Both the position numbers and the translations under genes were made by a program. From positions 21,619 to 85,618 of the forward strand of contig JAAYDO010000052.1 of assembly GCA_012729225.1 (NCBI GenBank): a stretch of 64,000 bases of DNA. The letters run 5' to 3'. Below the pieces are notes generated by a model. That model saw only the letters and a list, made by a program, of their open reading frames with translations, searched no databases and was not told where the DNA came from. Below are positions 44,697 through 55,032 of the stretch, piece after piece (the first letter of the stretch is position 1; the number at the start of each line of letters is the position of its first letter). The DNA comes from Bacteroidales bacterium. Lineage in GTDB: Bacteria > Bacteroidota > Bacteroidia > Bacteroidales > Bacteroidaceae.

Positions 44697-46862
44697 ATGA
44701 GACAAGTATTTATTTTACTAACAATGGTGGCAAGCCTCTCCATGAGTGCCCAGACCCCAACCTCTACACAACTGAAATCATGGACTGCCGACAATGGCAA
44801 TGGCACGTTCACCAATCCACTCTTCTACGACGAGTTTTCAGACCCCGACATCATACGTGTGGGCGACGACTATTATTTGGCTGGCACAACCATGCACACA
44901 GTGCCTGGATTGGTCATTCTCCACTCCAAGGATCTTGTGAACTGGGAGAATGTGAGCTATTGCTTCGACCGCTTTGACTTTGAAGACGACGCATTTTCGC
45001 TCAAGAATCAACAAGAGGTATATGGGCAAGGCATCTGGGCCCCTTGCATCAGATATGCCAACGACCAGTTCTATGTGTTCTCCAATGTGAATGGAAAAGG
45101 TCTCCAGTGCTATACCAGCAAGAAGATCGAAGGACCATGGAAACATCACAACATGAAAGGAAGAATCTATGACCTTGGTGTCCACTTCGACGATGATGGC
45201 AAGATATATGCCATTCATGGCTATGGAGAGGTTAAATGCACAGAACTGAACCCCGACATGAGCGGTCCTATTGAAGGCACAGAACGCGTGATCATTCCAG
45301 AGGGAAATGGTGTGGGCGAAGGGCATCACATGTATAAAATTGATGGCATGTATTACCTCATCTCCACCGATTACAAGCCTAATGGACGCACCCTCTGTTC
45401 TCGTTCCAACAGCATTTGGGGACCATACGAAACACGAGTGATCTCGGCTGATGAAACCTATGGCTATCATGCAGCAAGACTCACCCAAGTGCAGGGGCGC
45501 ATTGTGCCTAACGGGACAACGTTTGAGTTGGGACCTCTTGATGTGAATGCGACAGCCTGTACCAATGCACACCAAGGCGGTATTGTATCTACTCCTGATG
45601 GACAATGGTGGGCATTGATGATGCAGGACTTCCACTCCATTGGTCGCACAGTTTGCCTGATGCCTATGACATGGAAGGACGGTTGGCCCATGATTGGTTT
45701 TGAGGGCAACTTCGGCAGAGCCCCCCGCACTTGGTTCAAGCCCGACACACAGATGGGACAATATCCCGCTGGTGCTTCTGTTCCAGAGATGCGTGCCCCT
45801 TATGACCGCAATGAGAATTTTGACGGGAAGAAGTTGGGCCGTGTGTGGCAATGGAATCACAACCCAGAGGACAAGATGTGGGGACTGAAAGGAGGAAAGC
45901 TTCGCCTGAACACGATGCCTGCAGAGCAACTGATGTGGGCACGCAACACACTGACCCAACGTGTGATAGGACCTAACAGCATTGTGACTGTAGAACTCGA
46001 TGTGAGAGGATTGAAAGATGGAGATGTGGCAGGACTGGGCAACATCAACGTGCCTTGCATGTGGTTGGGGATTGAGAAAGGTGCGATAGATGAAACGACA
46101 GGACAGAAGAGCAACTACAGACTGAGGCTCTACGAACAGCGCACTAACACCTATCTCACAGATCAACCCATCGACCTCCCCAATGGCAAGATTTGGCTAC
46201 AATGCAGTGGTGAATTTGACAAAGACAAGATTTCCTACCTGTATAAAACAGAAGGCATGAGCCATTTTGAATATCTTGGAGAGATGCCATTATCTTATCA
46301 ACTCATCACCTTCCAAGGCTCACGCCATGCTCTCTTTGCCTACAACACAAAGGGAAAGAATGGAGGCTATGCAGAGTTTGACAACTTCACCTGCCAGGAG
46401 ACAAAGGCAGACCGCTCCAACAACATCCCCTATGGCAAGACCTTCCGCATGGTGAATCTTGCCACCAACAGACCAGCAGAGGCAACCGCACATGGCGTGC
46501 TCTACGACACCAACTACAACAACACATCCGAACAAACGCAGTTCCGCATCATTGACGAAGGTCACGGCATGGTCAAACTGCAATGTGTGGATGGCAGATA
46601 CGTGATGGTGTCGGGCGAAGGACTGGCAGGTGATGTGCGCTTCACCCACAAGGCAGAAGAGGCAGAAGTATTCCTTTGGCAAGACTATCTGGATGGAGAC
46701 TTCATGCTCTACTCACTGAGAAACCATCGCTACATAGGCAAGAGCCCCACAACGGGCAGTCCCTACTCAATGGAACTGCCTGGACCAGACCCGGCCAGAA
46801 AGAATGGCTCTGTATTGCATTGGGAAGACATAAATGAAGTGAAAGCCACATTCAAGAAATGA
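44697..46862 (+). CDS. Glycoside hydrolase family 43 protein with C-terminal beta-trefoil-like region
   Basis: FTNPLFYDEFSDPDIIRVGDDYYLAGTTMHTVPGLVILHSKDLVNWE (GH43); C-terminal RICIN/fascin-like repeats. Confidence 0.9.
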   Translation: MRQVFILLTMVASLSMSAQTPTSTQLKSWTADNGNGTFTNPLFYDEFSDPDIIRVGDDYYLAGTTMHTVPGLVILHSKDLVNWENVSYCFDRFDFEDDAFSLKNQQEVYGQGIWAPCIRYANDQFYVFSNVNGKGLQCYTSKKIEGPWKHHNMKGRIYDLGVHFDDDGKIYAIHGYGEVKCTELNPDMSGPIEGTERVIIPEGNGVGEGHHMYKIDGMYYLISTDYKPNGRTLCSRSNSIWGPYETRVISADETYGYHAARLTQVQGRIVPNGTTFELGPLDVNATACTNAHQGGIVSTPDGQWWALMMQDFHSIGRTVCLMPMTWKDGWPMIGFEGNFGRAPRTWFKPDTQMGQYPAGASVPEMRAPYDRNENFDGKKLGRVWQWNHNPEDKMWGLKGGKLRLNTMPAEQLMWARNTLTQRVIGPNSIVTVELDVRGLKDGDVAGLGNINVPCMWLGIEKGAIDETTGQKSNYRLRLYEQRTNTYLTDQPIDLPNGKIWLQCSGEFDKDKISYLYKTEGMSHFEYLGEMPLSYQLITFQGSRHALFAYNTKGKNGGYAEFDNFTCQETKADRSNNIPYGKTFRMVNLATNRPAEATAHGVLYDTNYNNTSEQTQFRIIDEGHGMVKLQCVDGRYVMVSGEGLAGDVRFTHKAEEAEVFLWQDYLDGDFMLYSLRNHRYIGKSPTTGSPYSMELPGPDPARKNGSVLHWEDINEVKATFKK

Positions 46863-47021
46863 TAGAAGACATGAGCCGTATATAAATGTAAGGCATAAGT
46901 CCCGTATCACGCAGGGCATGAGCCATACATCATGCCATACATCAGACTCTATAACAAGAGAAAGAAAAAATAATTGTTCTTTTCACAACTAATATACAAA
47001 GGGTTTTAACAAAAAAACTTA

Positions 47022-47060
47022 AAAAGAGGTGCTATTTCAAGAGAGTAGCACCTCTTTTAT
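47022..47060. terminator. Hairpin terminator between GH43 gene and rnpB
   Basis: AAAAGAGGTGCTA...TAGCACCTCTTTT, approximate coordinates. Confidence 0.75.
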
Positions 47061-47087
47061 GCTTATTTTTCCTTAACTTTGTACCTC

Positions 47088-47465
47088 GAAAGCAGTCGGA
47101 CGGTTTGTCGCTGGCGATTCCTTAGGAATTGAAAGAGGAAAGTCCGGGCAGCATAGGGCATTCCACTTCCGAAAATAGAAGCAGTCCGTGAGGGTTGAGT
47201 AATGCAGAAGAAAAAAACAACGATGGAGGCTCGCCTCTGTCGAAATGGTGAGAAGGTGAGGTAAGAGCTCACCAGCAGTATGGTGACATGCTGGCTGTGC
47301 ATCTTGGAAGCTGCAAGTTCATGTAAACTACCGCCATCAGGGTAGCCCGCCCAATTGTTCGGTAGAGGGTAGAACGCTTGAGCCATGAGGTGACTCATGG
47401 AGTAGATAAATGACAGACACGCCCTTCAGGGCGGACAGAACCCGGCTTATAGACCGACTGCTTTC
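47088..47465 (+). ncRNA. rnpB: RNase P RNA (bacterial class A)
   Basis: GAAAGCAGTCGGACGGTTTGTCGCTGG, GAGGAAAGTCCGGGC, GATAAATGACAGACACGC, ACAGAACCCGGCTTATAGACCGACTGCTTTC; 5' and 3' ends complementary; TAACTTTG at 47074-47081 as -7 box. Confidence 0.96.
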
Positions 47466-47511
47466 TTTTTGAATTTATCAAAACAACAATCATAACACAA
47501 AAGAACCTTCA

Positions 47512-48852
47512 ATGGACAAGAAAAACTTATTGACGGCAATTGTGTTGATTTTGGGTAGTCATTGTGCCTTCGCACAGAAGGTCTGGACACTTCAAGAATG
47601 TCTGGACTATGCACTCAACAACAATATCCAACTTCAACAGAAGAAAATCACTGCCGCATCCTCCCACGAAGATGTATTGCAGAGCCAGTCAGCACTCTTC
47701 CCCTCGGTGTCTTTCAGCACCAATCAGAATGCATCCTGGCGTCCTTTTGCCGAATCAACCATCAACCTCAGCAATGGTTCGATGACCACCAGCCGCAACA
47801 CTGTGAACTACAATGGCTCTTATGGCATCAACGCCAACTGGACAGTATGGAACGGCAATCGCAACACAAACACAGTGAAGCAAAACAAGCTGACCGAACA
47901 AATCAATGCCCTTGCGGTGGACCAACAGGCAAACACCATCCAGGAGCAGATTGCTCAACTCTACGTGCAGATTCTGTATGAAACAGAAGCAGTAAAGGTG
48001 TGCAAGGAAATCATCAAGTCCAGCGAGATGCAACGCAACCGTGCTCAGACCATGGTGGAATTGGGCAGTCTGGCACGTGTGGATCTTGTGCAGTTGGAAG
48101 CACAGGTCAGCCAAGACCAGTATTCCTTGGCACAGGCAGAATCTCAACTGGCAAACTACAAGTTGCAGATGAAGCAACTCTTGGAGATTCACGACAATGA
48201 GGATTTTGAGATTGCTGTACCAGAGGTGGCAGACCAGCAGGTGCTCTCCATCATCAGCGACAAACAATCAGTATATAATGTGGCGTTGGAATCTCGTCCA
48301 GAGATTCAGTCCAGCAAACTCGACATGGAGTCTGCCGACATAGCCATCGCAACAGCCCGTGCAGGCTACATGCCCACAGTCTCCATGAATGCAGGCATCG
48401 GCTCGAGCAACTCATCTGGTCAGCACACCGACTTCCTCAAGCAGGTCAAGACCAACATGAGCAACTCCCTGGGCGTGTCCATATCAGTGCCTCTCTTCGA
48501 CAACCATCAGGCCCGCACCAATATCCGCAAGGCAAAATACAACAAAATGAACAGCGAGCTTAATCTACAGACTCAGCAGAAGCAACTATACTCCACGATT
48601 GAGAACTACTGGCTGAATGCCACCACTTCTCAGCAGCAATATCTCTATGCCAAGGCAAACGTGACAAGCATGCAGGAAAGCTACGACCTCGTGAGCGAGC
48701 AGTTCAACCTCGGGCTCAAGAACATCGTGGAACTCACCACTGGCAAGAACAACCTCCTGCAAGCCCAGCAACAAATGCTTCAGACAAAATACACCGCTCT
48801 TCTCAACAAGGCGATGCTGAATTTCTATGCAGGAGAGAACATCAAACTATAA
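47512..48852 (+). CDS. TolC family outer-membrane efflux protein
   Basis: VWTLQECLDYALNNNIQLQQ...; two repeated coiled-coil halves. Confidence 0.94.
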   Translation: MDKKNLLTAIVLILGSHCAFAQKVWTLQECLDYALNNNIQLQQKKITAASSHEDVLQSQSALFPSVSFSTNQNASWRPFAESTINLSNGSMTTSRNTVNYNGSYGINANWTVWNGNRNTNTVKQNKLTEQINALAVDQQANTIQEQIAQLYVQILYETEAVKVCKEIIKSSEMQRNRAQTMVELGSLARVDLVQLEAQVSQDQYSLAQAESQLANYKLQMKQLLEIHDNEDFEIAVPEVADQQVLSIISDKQSVYNVALESRPEIQSSKLDMESADIAIATARAGYMPTVSMNAGIGSSNSSGQHTDFLKQVKTNMSNSLGVSISVPLFDNHQARTNIRKAKYNKMNSELNLQTQQKQLYSTIENYWLNATTSQQQYLYAKANVTSMQESYDLVSEQFNLGLKNIVELTTGKNNLLQAQQQMLQTKYTALLNKAMLNFYAGENIKL

Positions 48853-48902
48853 TTAAAACTACAATCCTATATCAATAACCGTCATATAACAACGATAAGA
48901 AC

Positions 48903-50087
48903 ATGAAAGCAAACAACATACTCGCTGCCCTGCTCCTCGCCGCCACATTCACGGCATGCAGCGAAAGCACGAAAGTGGAATACTTGACCGAACCTGTTCA
49001 GAAACAAGACATCAGCACCAGCATCACCGCAACAGGAACCATCGAGCCTGTGACCAAGGTGGAAGTGGGTACACAGGTGTCAGGTATTATTGACAAAATC
49101 TATGTGGACTACAACTCAGTGGTGCATCGTGGACAAATGATTGCCGAACTCGACAAGACCAACCTGCTCTCCGAACTGGCTTCTGCCCAGAGCAACCTCT
49201 CCAACGCCCAGTCTTCTCTCGACTATCAGACTGCCAACTACAAGCGTTATCAGGCACTCTACAAGAAAGGACTCGTGTCAGCCAATGACTATGAGAACAC
49301 CAAACTCTCCTACGAACAGGCGGTACAGCAAGTGAGAGTACAGCAACAGAATGTGAAGAGAGCCCAGACCAATCTCGGCTATGCCACCATCACCTCTCCT
49401 ATCGATGGCGTGGTTCTCTCCAAGGAAGTGGAGGAAGGCCAGACAGTGGCTTCTGCCATGACCACTCCTACCCTCTTTATCATCGCCCAAGACTTGACCG
49501 ACATGCGTGTGATTGCCAAGATAGACGAGGCAGACATAGGCGGTGTGAAAGAGGGACTTCATGTCACATTCACTGTCGATGCCTATCCTGACGACACCTT
49601 CGAGGGCACTGTGACCCAAGTGCGCCAGCAAGCCACCACCGAGAGCAATGTGGTGACCTATGAGGTAGTTATCTCCGCTCCCAACGAATCCCTCAAGCTT
49701 AAGCCAGGTCTTACAGCCAATGTCAGCATCTTCACGCTTGAGAAATATGGTGTCTTAGCAGTTTCTTCCAAGGCATTGCGCTTTGCTCCCAACGAGGCAC
49801 TCCTACAAGAGGGCGAGACCATAGAGGACATACAAGCCCCCAACAAGGTATGGACCAAGGAGGGCGATGTCTTTAAGGCACACAAGGTGGAAATAGGTAC
49901 AACCAACGGTATCTTCACAGAGATTCTCTCTGGTGTGAAGGCAGGCACAGAGGTTCTCTCCGAATTTGAGATAACAGGAGGCGAAGAAGAAAGTGAGGAA
50001 CAGCAGGCTTCCAACCCATTCATGCCACGCCCACGAAACAACAACGCAAACGGAAATAAATCTGGTGGCAACAACAGGTCACGGTAA
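48903..50087 (+). CDS. Periplasmic adaptor (MacA/HlyD-like)
   Basis: TATGTIEPVTKVEVGTQVSGIIDKIYVDYNSVVHRGQMIAELD; lipoprotein-like start. Confidence 0.93.
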   Translation: MKANNILAALLLAATFTACSESTKVEYLTEPVQKQDISTSITATGTIEPVTKVEVGTQVSGIIDKIYVDYNSVVHRGQMIAELDKTNLLSELASAQSNLSNAQSSLDYQTANYKRYQALYKKGLVSANDYENTKLSYEQAVQQVRVQQQNVKRAQTNLGYATITSPIDGVVLSKEVEEGQTVASAMTTPTLFIIAQDLTDMRVIAKIDEADIGGVKEGLHVTFTVDAYPDDTFEGTVTQVRQQATTESNVVTYEVVISAPNESLKLKPGLTANVSIFTLEKYGVLAVSSKALRFAPNEALLQEGETIEDIQAPNKVWTKEGDVFKAHKVEIGTTNGIFTEILSGVKAGTEVLSEFEITGGEEESEEQQASNPFMPRPRNNNANGNKSGGNNRSR

Positions 50088-50099
50088 TGCAACAAAACC

Positions 50100-50864
50100 A
50101 TGAGCGAACAGACAGAAAATAGAAAAGTCGTCATTGAACTTGACAATGTAAAACGCTACTTCCAAGTAGGCTCGGAGACAGTCAAGGCACTTCGTGGCGT
50201 AAGCTTCAAGATATATGAAGGCGAATTTGTGACCATCCAAGGCACATCAGGTTCGGGCAAGTCCACCTTGCTCAACCAATTGGGATGCCTCGACACTCCT
50301 ACCGCCGGCGAATTCTATCTGGATGGCACACCTGTGAGGAAGATGAGCAAGACCCAGCGTGCCAAACTGCGCAACCGCAAGATTGGCTTCGTGTTCCAAA
50401 ACTACAACCTTCTTGCCAACACCACGGCTGTGGAAAATGTGGAGTTGCCATTGATGTATAACAACAAATACAACAGCAAGCAACGACGCGAGGCTGCCAT
50501 CAAGGCTTTGCAGGAAGTGGGACTGGGCGATCGCCTTGACCACAAGAGCAATCAGATGTCAGGAGGTCAGATGCAGCGTGTGGCCATTGCACGTGCTTTG
50601 GTAAACAATCCCGCTGTACTTCTTGCCGATGAGGCAACAGGCAACCTTGACACCCGCACCTCCTTCGAGATGCTTGTGCTCTTTCAGAAACTCTACGAGA
50701 ATGGACACACCATCATCTTCGTGACCCACAACCCAGAGATTGCCGAGTATGCCTCACGCAACATCAACCTGCGAGACGGCAAGATTCGCGAAGACACCAT
50801 CAACACAAACATCAAGTCGGCTGCTGAAGCCTTGGCAGCACTTCCCAAACCTCAAGACGATTAA
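50100..50864 (+). CDS. ABC transporter ATP-binding protein (MacB/LolD type)
   Basis: IQGTSGSGKSTLLNQLGCLDTPTAG; MSGGQMQRVAIARAL; LLADEATGNLD. Confidence 0.96.
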   Translation: MSEQTENRKVVIELDNVKRYFQVGSETVKALRGVSFKIYEGEFVTIQGTSGSGKSTLLNQLGCLDTPTAGEFYLDGTPVRKMSKTQRAKLRNRKIGFVFQNYNLLANTTAVENVELPLMYNNKYNSKQRREAAIKALQEVGLGDRLDHKSNQMSGGQMQRVAIARALVNNPAVLLADEATGNLDTRTSFEMLVLFQKLYENGHTIIFVTHNPEIAEYASRNINLRDGKIREDTINTNIKSAAEALAALPKPQDD

Positions 50865-50867
50865 CAA

Positions 50868-52094
50868 ATGAATATACTGAATCTCCTCAAGGTCAGCATC
50901 AATGCTGTTGCCAACAACAAGATGCGCTCCTTCCTCTCCATGCTGGGTATCATCATTGGTGTGGCAGCAGTCATCATCATGATGTCTATCGGACAAGGCT
51001 CAAAGGAAAGCATCCGAAAGGAACTCTCCACCATGGGAACAAACCTGCTCACCATTCGCCCTGGTGCTGACATGCGTGGCGGTGTGCGTCAAGACCCCTC
51101 TGCCATGCAGACACTCAAGATGGCAGACTACCAGCGCATCGTGGCAGAGAAGAAATATGTCAGCTACGTGTCGCCCGAAGTCACCTCGTCGGGGCAGGTC
51201 ATCTTCGGCAACAACAACACCACCAGCACCATGTATGGCGAGAGCACAGAATATCTCGACATCAAGCAGTGGGGACTGGAAGAAGGCATCAACTTCAATG
51301 AAGAAGACATACGCAAGGCATCCAAGGTGTGTGTGGTCGGTCAGACCATTGTGAAAGAACTCTTTGGCGAGGGCAAGTCCTCCGAAGCCATAGGCAAATA
51401 CATCCGCTTCAAATCCATCCCCATGCGCATCATCGGTGTGCTGAAAACCAAGGGCTACAACTCATGGGGCATGGACCAAGACAACGTGATTATCGCACCC
51501 TACACTTGTGTGATGAAACGTATTGCCGCCCAGACCTACTTCAGTTCCATCGTCTGCTCTGCCCTCACCGAGGAACTATCCGAATCGGCCATTGAAGAAC
51601 TCACCGGCATTCTGCGCAGCAATCACAAACTCAAGGGCGATGCAGCGGATGACTTCACCATTCGCTCACAAGCCGAAATGATGGACACCATGTCGAGCAC
51701 CATGGATACTGTCACCATCATCCTTGTGGTGGCAGCCGCCTTTTCCCTCCTCGTGGCAGGTATTGGCATCATGAACATCATGCTTGTGAGTGTGACCGAA
51801 CGCACCAAAGAGATTGGTCTTCGCATGGCTGTAGGTGCCAGTGGCATGGTCATATCCCTCCAGTTCCTCATCGAGTCTGTATTGATCTCACTCACAGGAG
51901 GCATTCTCGGAGTGATCTTAGGCAGTGTGGTCAGCAACTTCGTTATTCCCCTCATGGGCATGCCTTCCAGCATACCCGCATGGTCCATTTATGTTTCCTT
52001 TGCGGTCTGCACTGTGATTGGAGTGCTCTTCGGATACATCCCAGCCCGCAAGGCAGCCAACATGGACCCTATCGAGGCTATCAGACATGAATAA
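50868..52094 (+). CDS. MacB-like ABC permease
   Basis: MRSFLSMLGIIIGVAAVIIMMSIGQGSKESI; GIMNIMLVSVTERTKEIGLRMAVGA; FtsX-like C-terminus. Confidence 0.96.
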   Translation: MNILNLLKVSINAVANNKMRSFLSMLGIIIGVAAVIIMMSIGQGSKESIRKELSTMGTNLLTIRPGADMRGGVRQDPSAMQTLKMADYQRIVAEKKYVSYVSPEVTSSGQVIFGNNNTTSTMYGESTEYLDIKQWGLEEGINFNEEDIRKASKVCVVGQTIVKELFGEGKSSEAIGKYIRFKSIPMRIIGVLKTKGYNSWGMDQDNVIIAPYTCVMKRIAAQTYFSSIVCSALTEELSESAIEELTGILRSNHKLKGDAADDFTIRSQAEMMDTMSSTMDTVTIILVVAAAFSLLVAGIGIMNIMLVSVTERTKEIGLRMAVGASGMVISLQFLIESVLISLTGGILGVILGSVVSNFVIPLMGMPSSIPAWSIYVSFAVCTVIGVLFGYIPARKAANMDPIEAIRHE

Positions 52095-52671
52095 GATGAA
52101 AACAATCCTTTCCACTCTCTTGCTATTGGTGGCAAGCAGTTCCATACAGGCGCAGTCGCTCAAAGACCTCTTTCTCAAGATGCCACAAAACCTCTGCCCT
52201 GCCCTCTCCGAGTACAACCGTCTGGAGATTGTAGATAACCAGAAGAATCAGAAGGTCATGCAAACACGCAACCTCTTCCGCACCTATTCCAAGATGGAAG
52301 AGCTCACCGACGATTATGCACGACTCACTGTGACCAAAAACTCACAGAAAGAGATGAAACTGCTCACCCTCAATGATGAAACAAAAATCATCATGGTGGT
52401 CAGCACCATCTTGGTGGACGACACACCCGACTCCTCTGTCGCCTTCTACTCTACCGACTGGCAACCTCTCCCTGCCCAAGCCTATCTCCCAGAGTCCATC
52501 TCTGAGGACATCCGCAAGATAGAGGTTGAATCAGCCACTGGTCGCCTCACCATCACCACCAACAATGCGCCCCTTCTTCTGAACTACGACGGAGTGAAGC
52601 CAACACCAATCCCCACCTCCTCCAGCACCTATGCCTGGAAGAGTGAGCAGGGAAAATACGTGAAGGAATAA
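52087..52671 (+). CDS. DUF3256-like secreted protein
   Basis: Signal peptide MKTILSTLLLLVASSSIQAQ then SLKDLFLKMPQNLCPALSEYNRLEIVD; start at 52087 overlaps the permease stop. Confidence 0.8.
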   Translation: MNKMKTILSTLLLLVASSSIQAQSLKDLFLKMPQNLCPALSEYNRLEIVDNQKNQKVMQTRNLFRTYSKMEELTDDYARLTVTKNSQKEMKLLTLNDETKIIMVVSTILVDDTPDSSVAFYSTDWQPLPAQAYLPESISEDIRKIEVESATGRLTITTNNAPLLLNYDGVKPTPIPTSSSTYAWKSEQGKYVKE

Positions 52672-52730
52672 GGCAAAGAGATGGTGGCTTCACCCCACCT
52701 TCCTCCAACGGACTTCTACCCCGAGAAAAG

Positions 52731-52862
52731 GCATGCACACTTCATTGGCAAACGAACAATGCTTCATTGGCAAATGAACAATTGTTCAAGCATCAATGCA
52801 CAATGCTTCAAGTGCCATCGAACAATGGTTCAATGACCAACGCACCATGCATGCGTTTTTGC
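52731..52862. repeat. Array C of 22-bp palindromic-core repeat family (six units)
   Basis: Units start 52731, 52753, 52775, 52797, 52819, 52841, exactly 22 bp apart; ends in CCATGCATGCGTTTTTG. Confidence 0.95.
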
Positions 52863-53041
52863 CCTATCATCCTTCCGTCTTCAGCAAACAGCTAATAGAT
52901 GACACATCAAACAAAAAACCTGAGTTGATGCTCAGTTTTTTTTGTTTGCTTGACATGTGGGCATTCACCTACTCGATGCAGGCAAGCGTGTTCAGACAAA
53001 CCACACGAAAGCGTTCCCTCCAGCATGGAGACATTGCCATG

Positions 53042-54865
53042 CTAAAAAGCAAACAACAATGGCAACACAAATGTCATCACGATACCAATAATGATTTGCA
53101 GAGGCAAGCCCACACGAATATAATCCATAAAGGTATATCTACCAGCCTTCATCACAAGCGCATTAGGCGGTGTGGAAAAAGGAGAGGCAAAACACATGCT
53201 GGCGCCAAGCGTCACCGCAAACAGGAATGGATAAGGGCTAACACCCAACTGCTGAGAAGCCACCAGAGCAATAGGCGCCATCAGCACGGCCGTGGCAGTA
53301 TTGCTGATAAACATGGTCATGAGCGAAGTGGTGAAGTAAATGCCTCCCAACAAAGCATAAGGACCCAACGAACCCAGGCTATTGACGAGCGTTTCCGACA
53401 CAATCTGCGAAACGCCTGTCTTCTCCAAAGCAGTGGACATAGGCATCATGGATGCTATCAGCACAATGCTCTCCCAGTTGATGGTCTTATAGGCGGCATC
53501 AATGCTACGGAAGCAACCTGCAAAGAAAGCAAGCAGAGCGGCGATGAGCACAGCCGTCACAGGAGCCAACGGGATGAAGTCAAACACCATCATCACAATC
53601 ATCAGCAACATGATGACTGCCGCCACAGGTGCCTTATAGTCGAGCAACACCTTCTCGGCATTCTTGTCAGGATGCCCCAACACAACCCAGTTCTCATTCT
53701 CATTGTTCAGCTGAAAGATCTTCTCCCAATCACCCTGAACCAACAGCACATCACCATTCTGCAAACGGTGTTGGCTCAACTCATCCGTGATGTACTCTTC
53801 ATCACGACGAATACCCAGAATATTGATGGAATAATCCTCACGCAAGCGAGAGTCCATGATGCGCGTACCGACCAGTCGGGAAGTGGGAAGCACCACAATC
53901 TCTGAAATGCCTATATCATAGAAATCCAGTCCCGAGCCGTGCAGATTCACCAGATGATAATCAGTCGCCAATCTCTGCATGCCCTCCTCCGAACCATAGA
54001 AGTAAATGATGTCTCCCTGCCTGATGACACTATCAGCCCAAGCCATACTCTGGTTCACCTGCTTGCCAAAAGCCTTTCTCTTCTCATTGCGAATCTCAAG
54101 AATGGTGAGTCCATACTGGTTCTGCAAGTCCAGCTGCTTCACAGTCATGCCGGCAAGACCATTCACTCCCGTTCCCACACTATATTTATAAAGATTATCC
54201 CCAAGCTGATACTCCTCAGCCAGATCCTTGAGACTTTTGCCTTGCGTCTGCTGATGAGACTTCTCCTTCTTCTTCACCAGCATGATGCTCATGGGCAGCA
54301 ACACAGCCAAACCTATGGCAATCACAATCAGCCCCACAGGGAAAAAAGAGAAAAACTCCAGACGTGCAAAGCCATTCTTCTCCAGTGTCTCACTGATCAC
54401 CAAGTTGGGAGGCGTACCAATCAGCGTGAGCATGCCACCAAGGCTACCCGCAAACGCCACAGGCATCAGCAGACGGGAAGAGCGAATGCCCGAACCCGCA
54501 GCCATACTCATGATGATAGGCATCATGATGGCCACCGTACCCGTATTGCTCACAAATGCACCTATAAACGATGTGGCCAGCATCACAAGTATGAAGGCAT
54601 ACGTCTCATTTCCCTTTGCCAGTCGAGCAATCTTGTTGCCTGCAGACTGAGCCAACCCCGTTTGAAGGATCGCCCCTCCCACAACAAACAGTCCCACCAT
54701 CATGATGACAATGGAGGAAGAGAAACCGCTCAACGCTTCTTCTGTGGTCAAAACACCCGTTGCAGTCAGCACCATAAGTGCTGCCACAGCCACAATATCG
54801 CCACGAACACGTCCCCATATAAACATGGCGATAGTGACAATCAACACAATAATAGTTATTGTCAT
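53042..54865 (-). CDS. SLC13/DASS-family permease with two RCK_C (TrkA-C) domains
   Basis: Two transporter halves, GTPPNLVISETLEKNG and ISNTATAVLMAPIALV, with central TrkA-C-like repeats. Confidence 0.92.
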   Translation of the reverse strand: MTITIIVLIVTIAMFIWGRVRGDIVAVAALMVLTATGVLTTEEALSGFSSSIVIMMVGLFVVGGAILQTGLAQSAGNKIARLAKGNETYAFILVMLATSFIGAFVSNTGTVAIMMPIIMSMAAGSGIRSSRLLMPVAFAGSLGGMLTLIGTPPNLVISETLEKNGFARLEFFSFFPVGLIVIAIGLAVLLPMSIMLVKKKEKSHQQTQGKSLKDLAEEYQLGDNLYKYSVGTGVNGLAGMTVKQLDLQNQYGLTILEIRNEKRKAFGKQVNQSMAWADSVIRQGDIIYFYGSEEGMQRLATDYHLVNLHGSGLDFYDIGISEIVVLPTSRLVGTRIMDSRLREDYSINILGIRRDEEYITDELSQHRLQNGDVLLVQGDWEKIFQLNNENENWVVLGHPDKNAEKVLLDYKAPVAAVIMLLMIVMMVFDFIPLAPVTAVLIAALLAFFAGCFRSIDAAYKTINWESIVLIASMMPMSTALEKTGVSQIVSETLVNSLGSLGPYALLGGIYFTTSLMTMFISNTATAVLMAPIALVASQQLGVSPYPFLFAVTLGASMCFASPFSTPPNALVMKAGRYTFMDYIRVGLPLQIIIGIVMTFVLPLLFAF

Positions 54866-55032
54866 GAATCCTTCTCTTTTAAATTATGGTGCAAAGGTAC
54901 GAATATTCAATGATAAAGAGAACATGTAAAACTATCCCCACAAATGACTTAACACAAATTAACGAAAGAAGCACACAATCCCTCGTGCTTCCTTTCACAC
55001 GAAGCACGACACCTTCCCCTTCCCTGCTTCGC

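Noticed and set aside
44838-46166. 442-aa minus-strand ORF antisense to GH43
   Set aside because: Antisense of a clear GH43 gene; Cys/His/Val-rich shadow translation.
52731-52862. CRISPR array interpretation of the 22-bp repeats
   Set aside because: Repeat core is degenerate, the spacer part is only ~8 nt and itself partly conserved, and no cas genes are in the window.
52796-53905. 369-aa plus-strand ORF over array C and the SLC13 3' region
   Set aside because: Mostly antisense to the SLC13 permease and begins in the repeat array; His/Gln/Arg-rich shadow frame.
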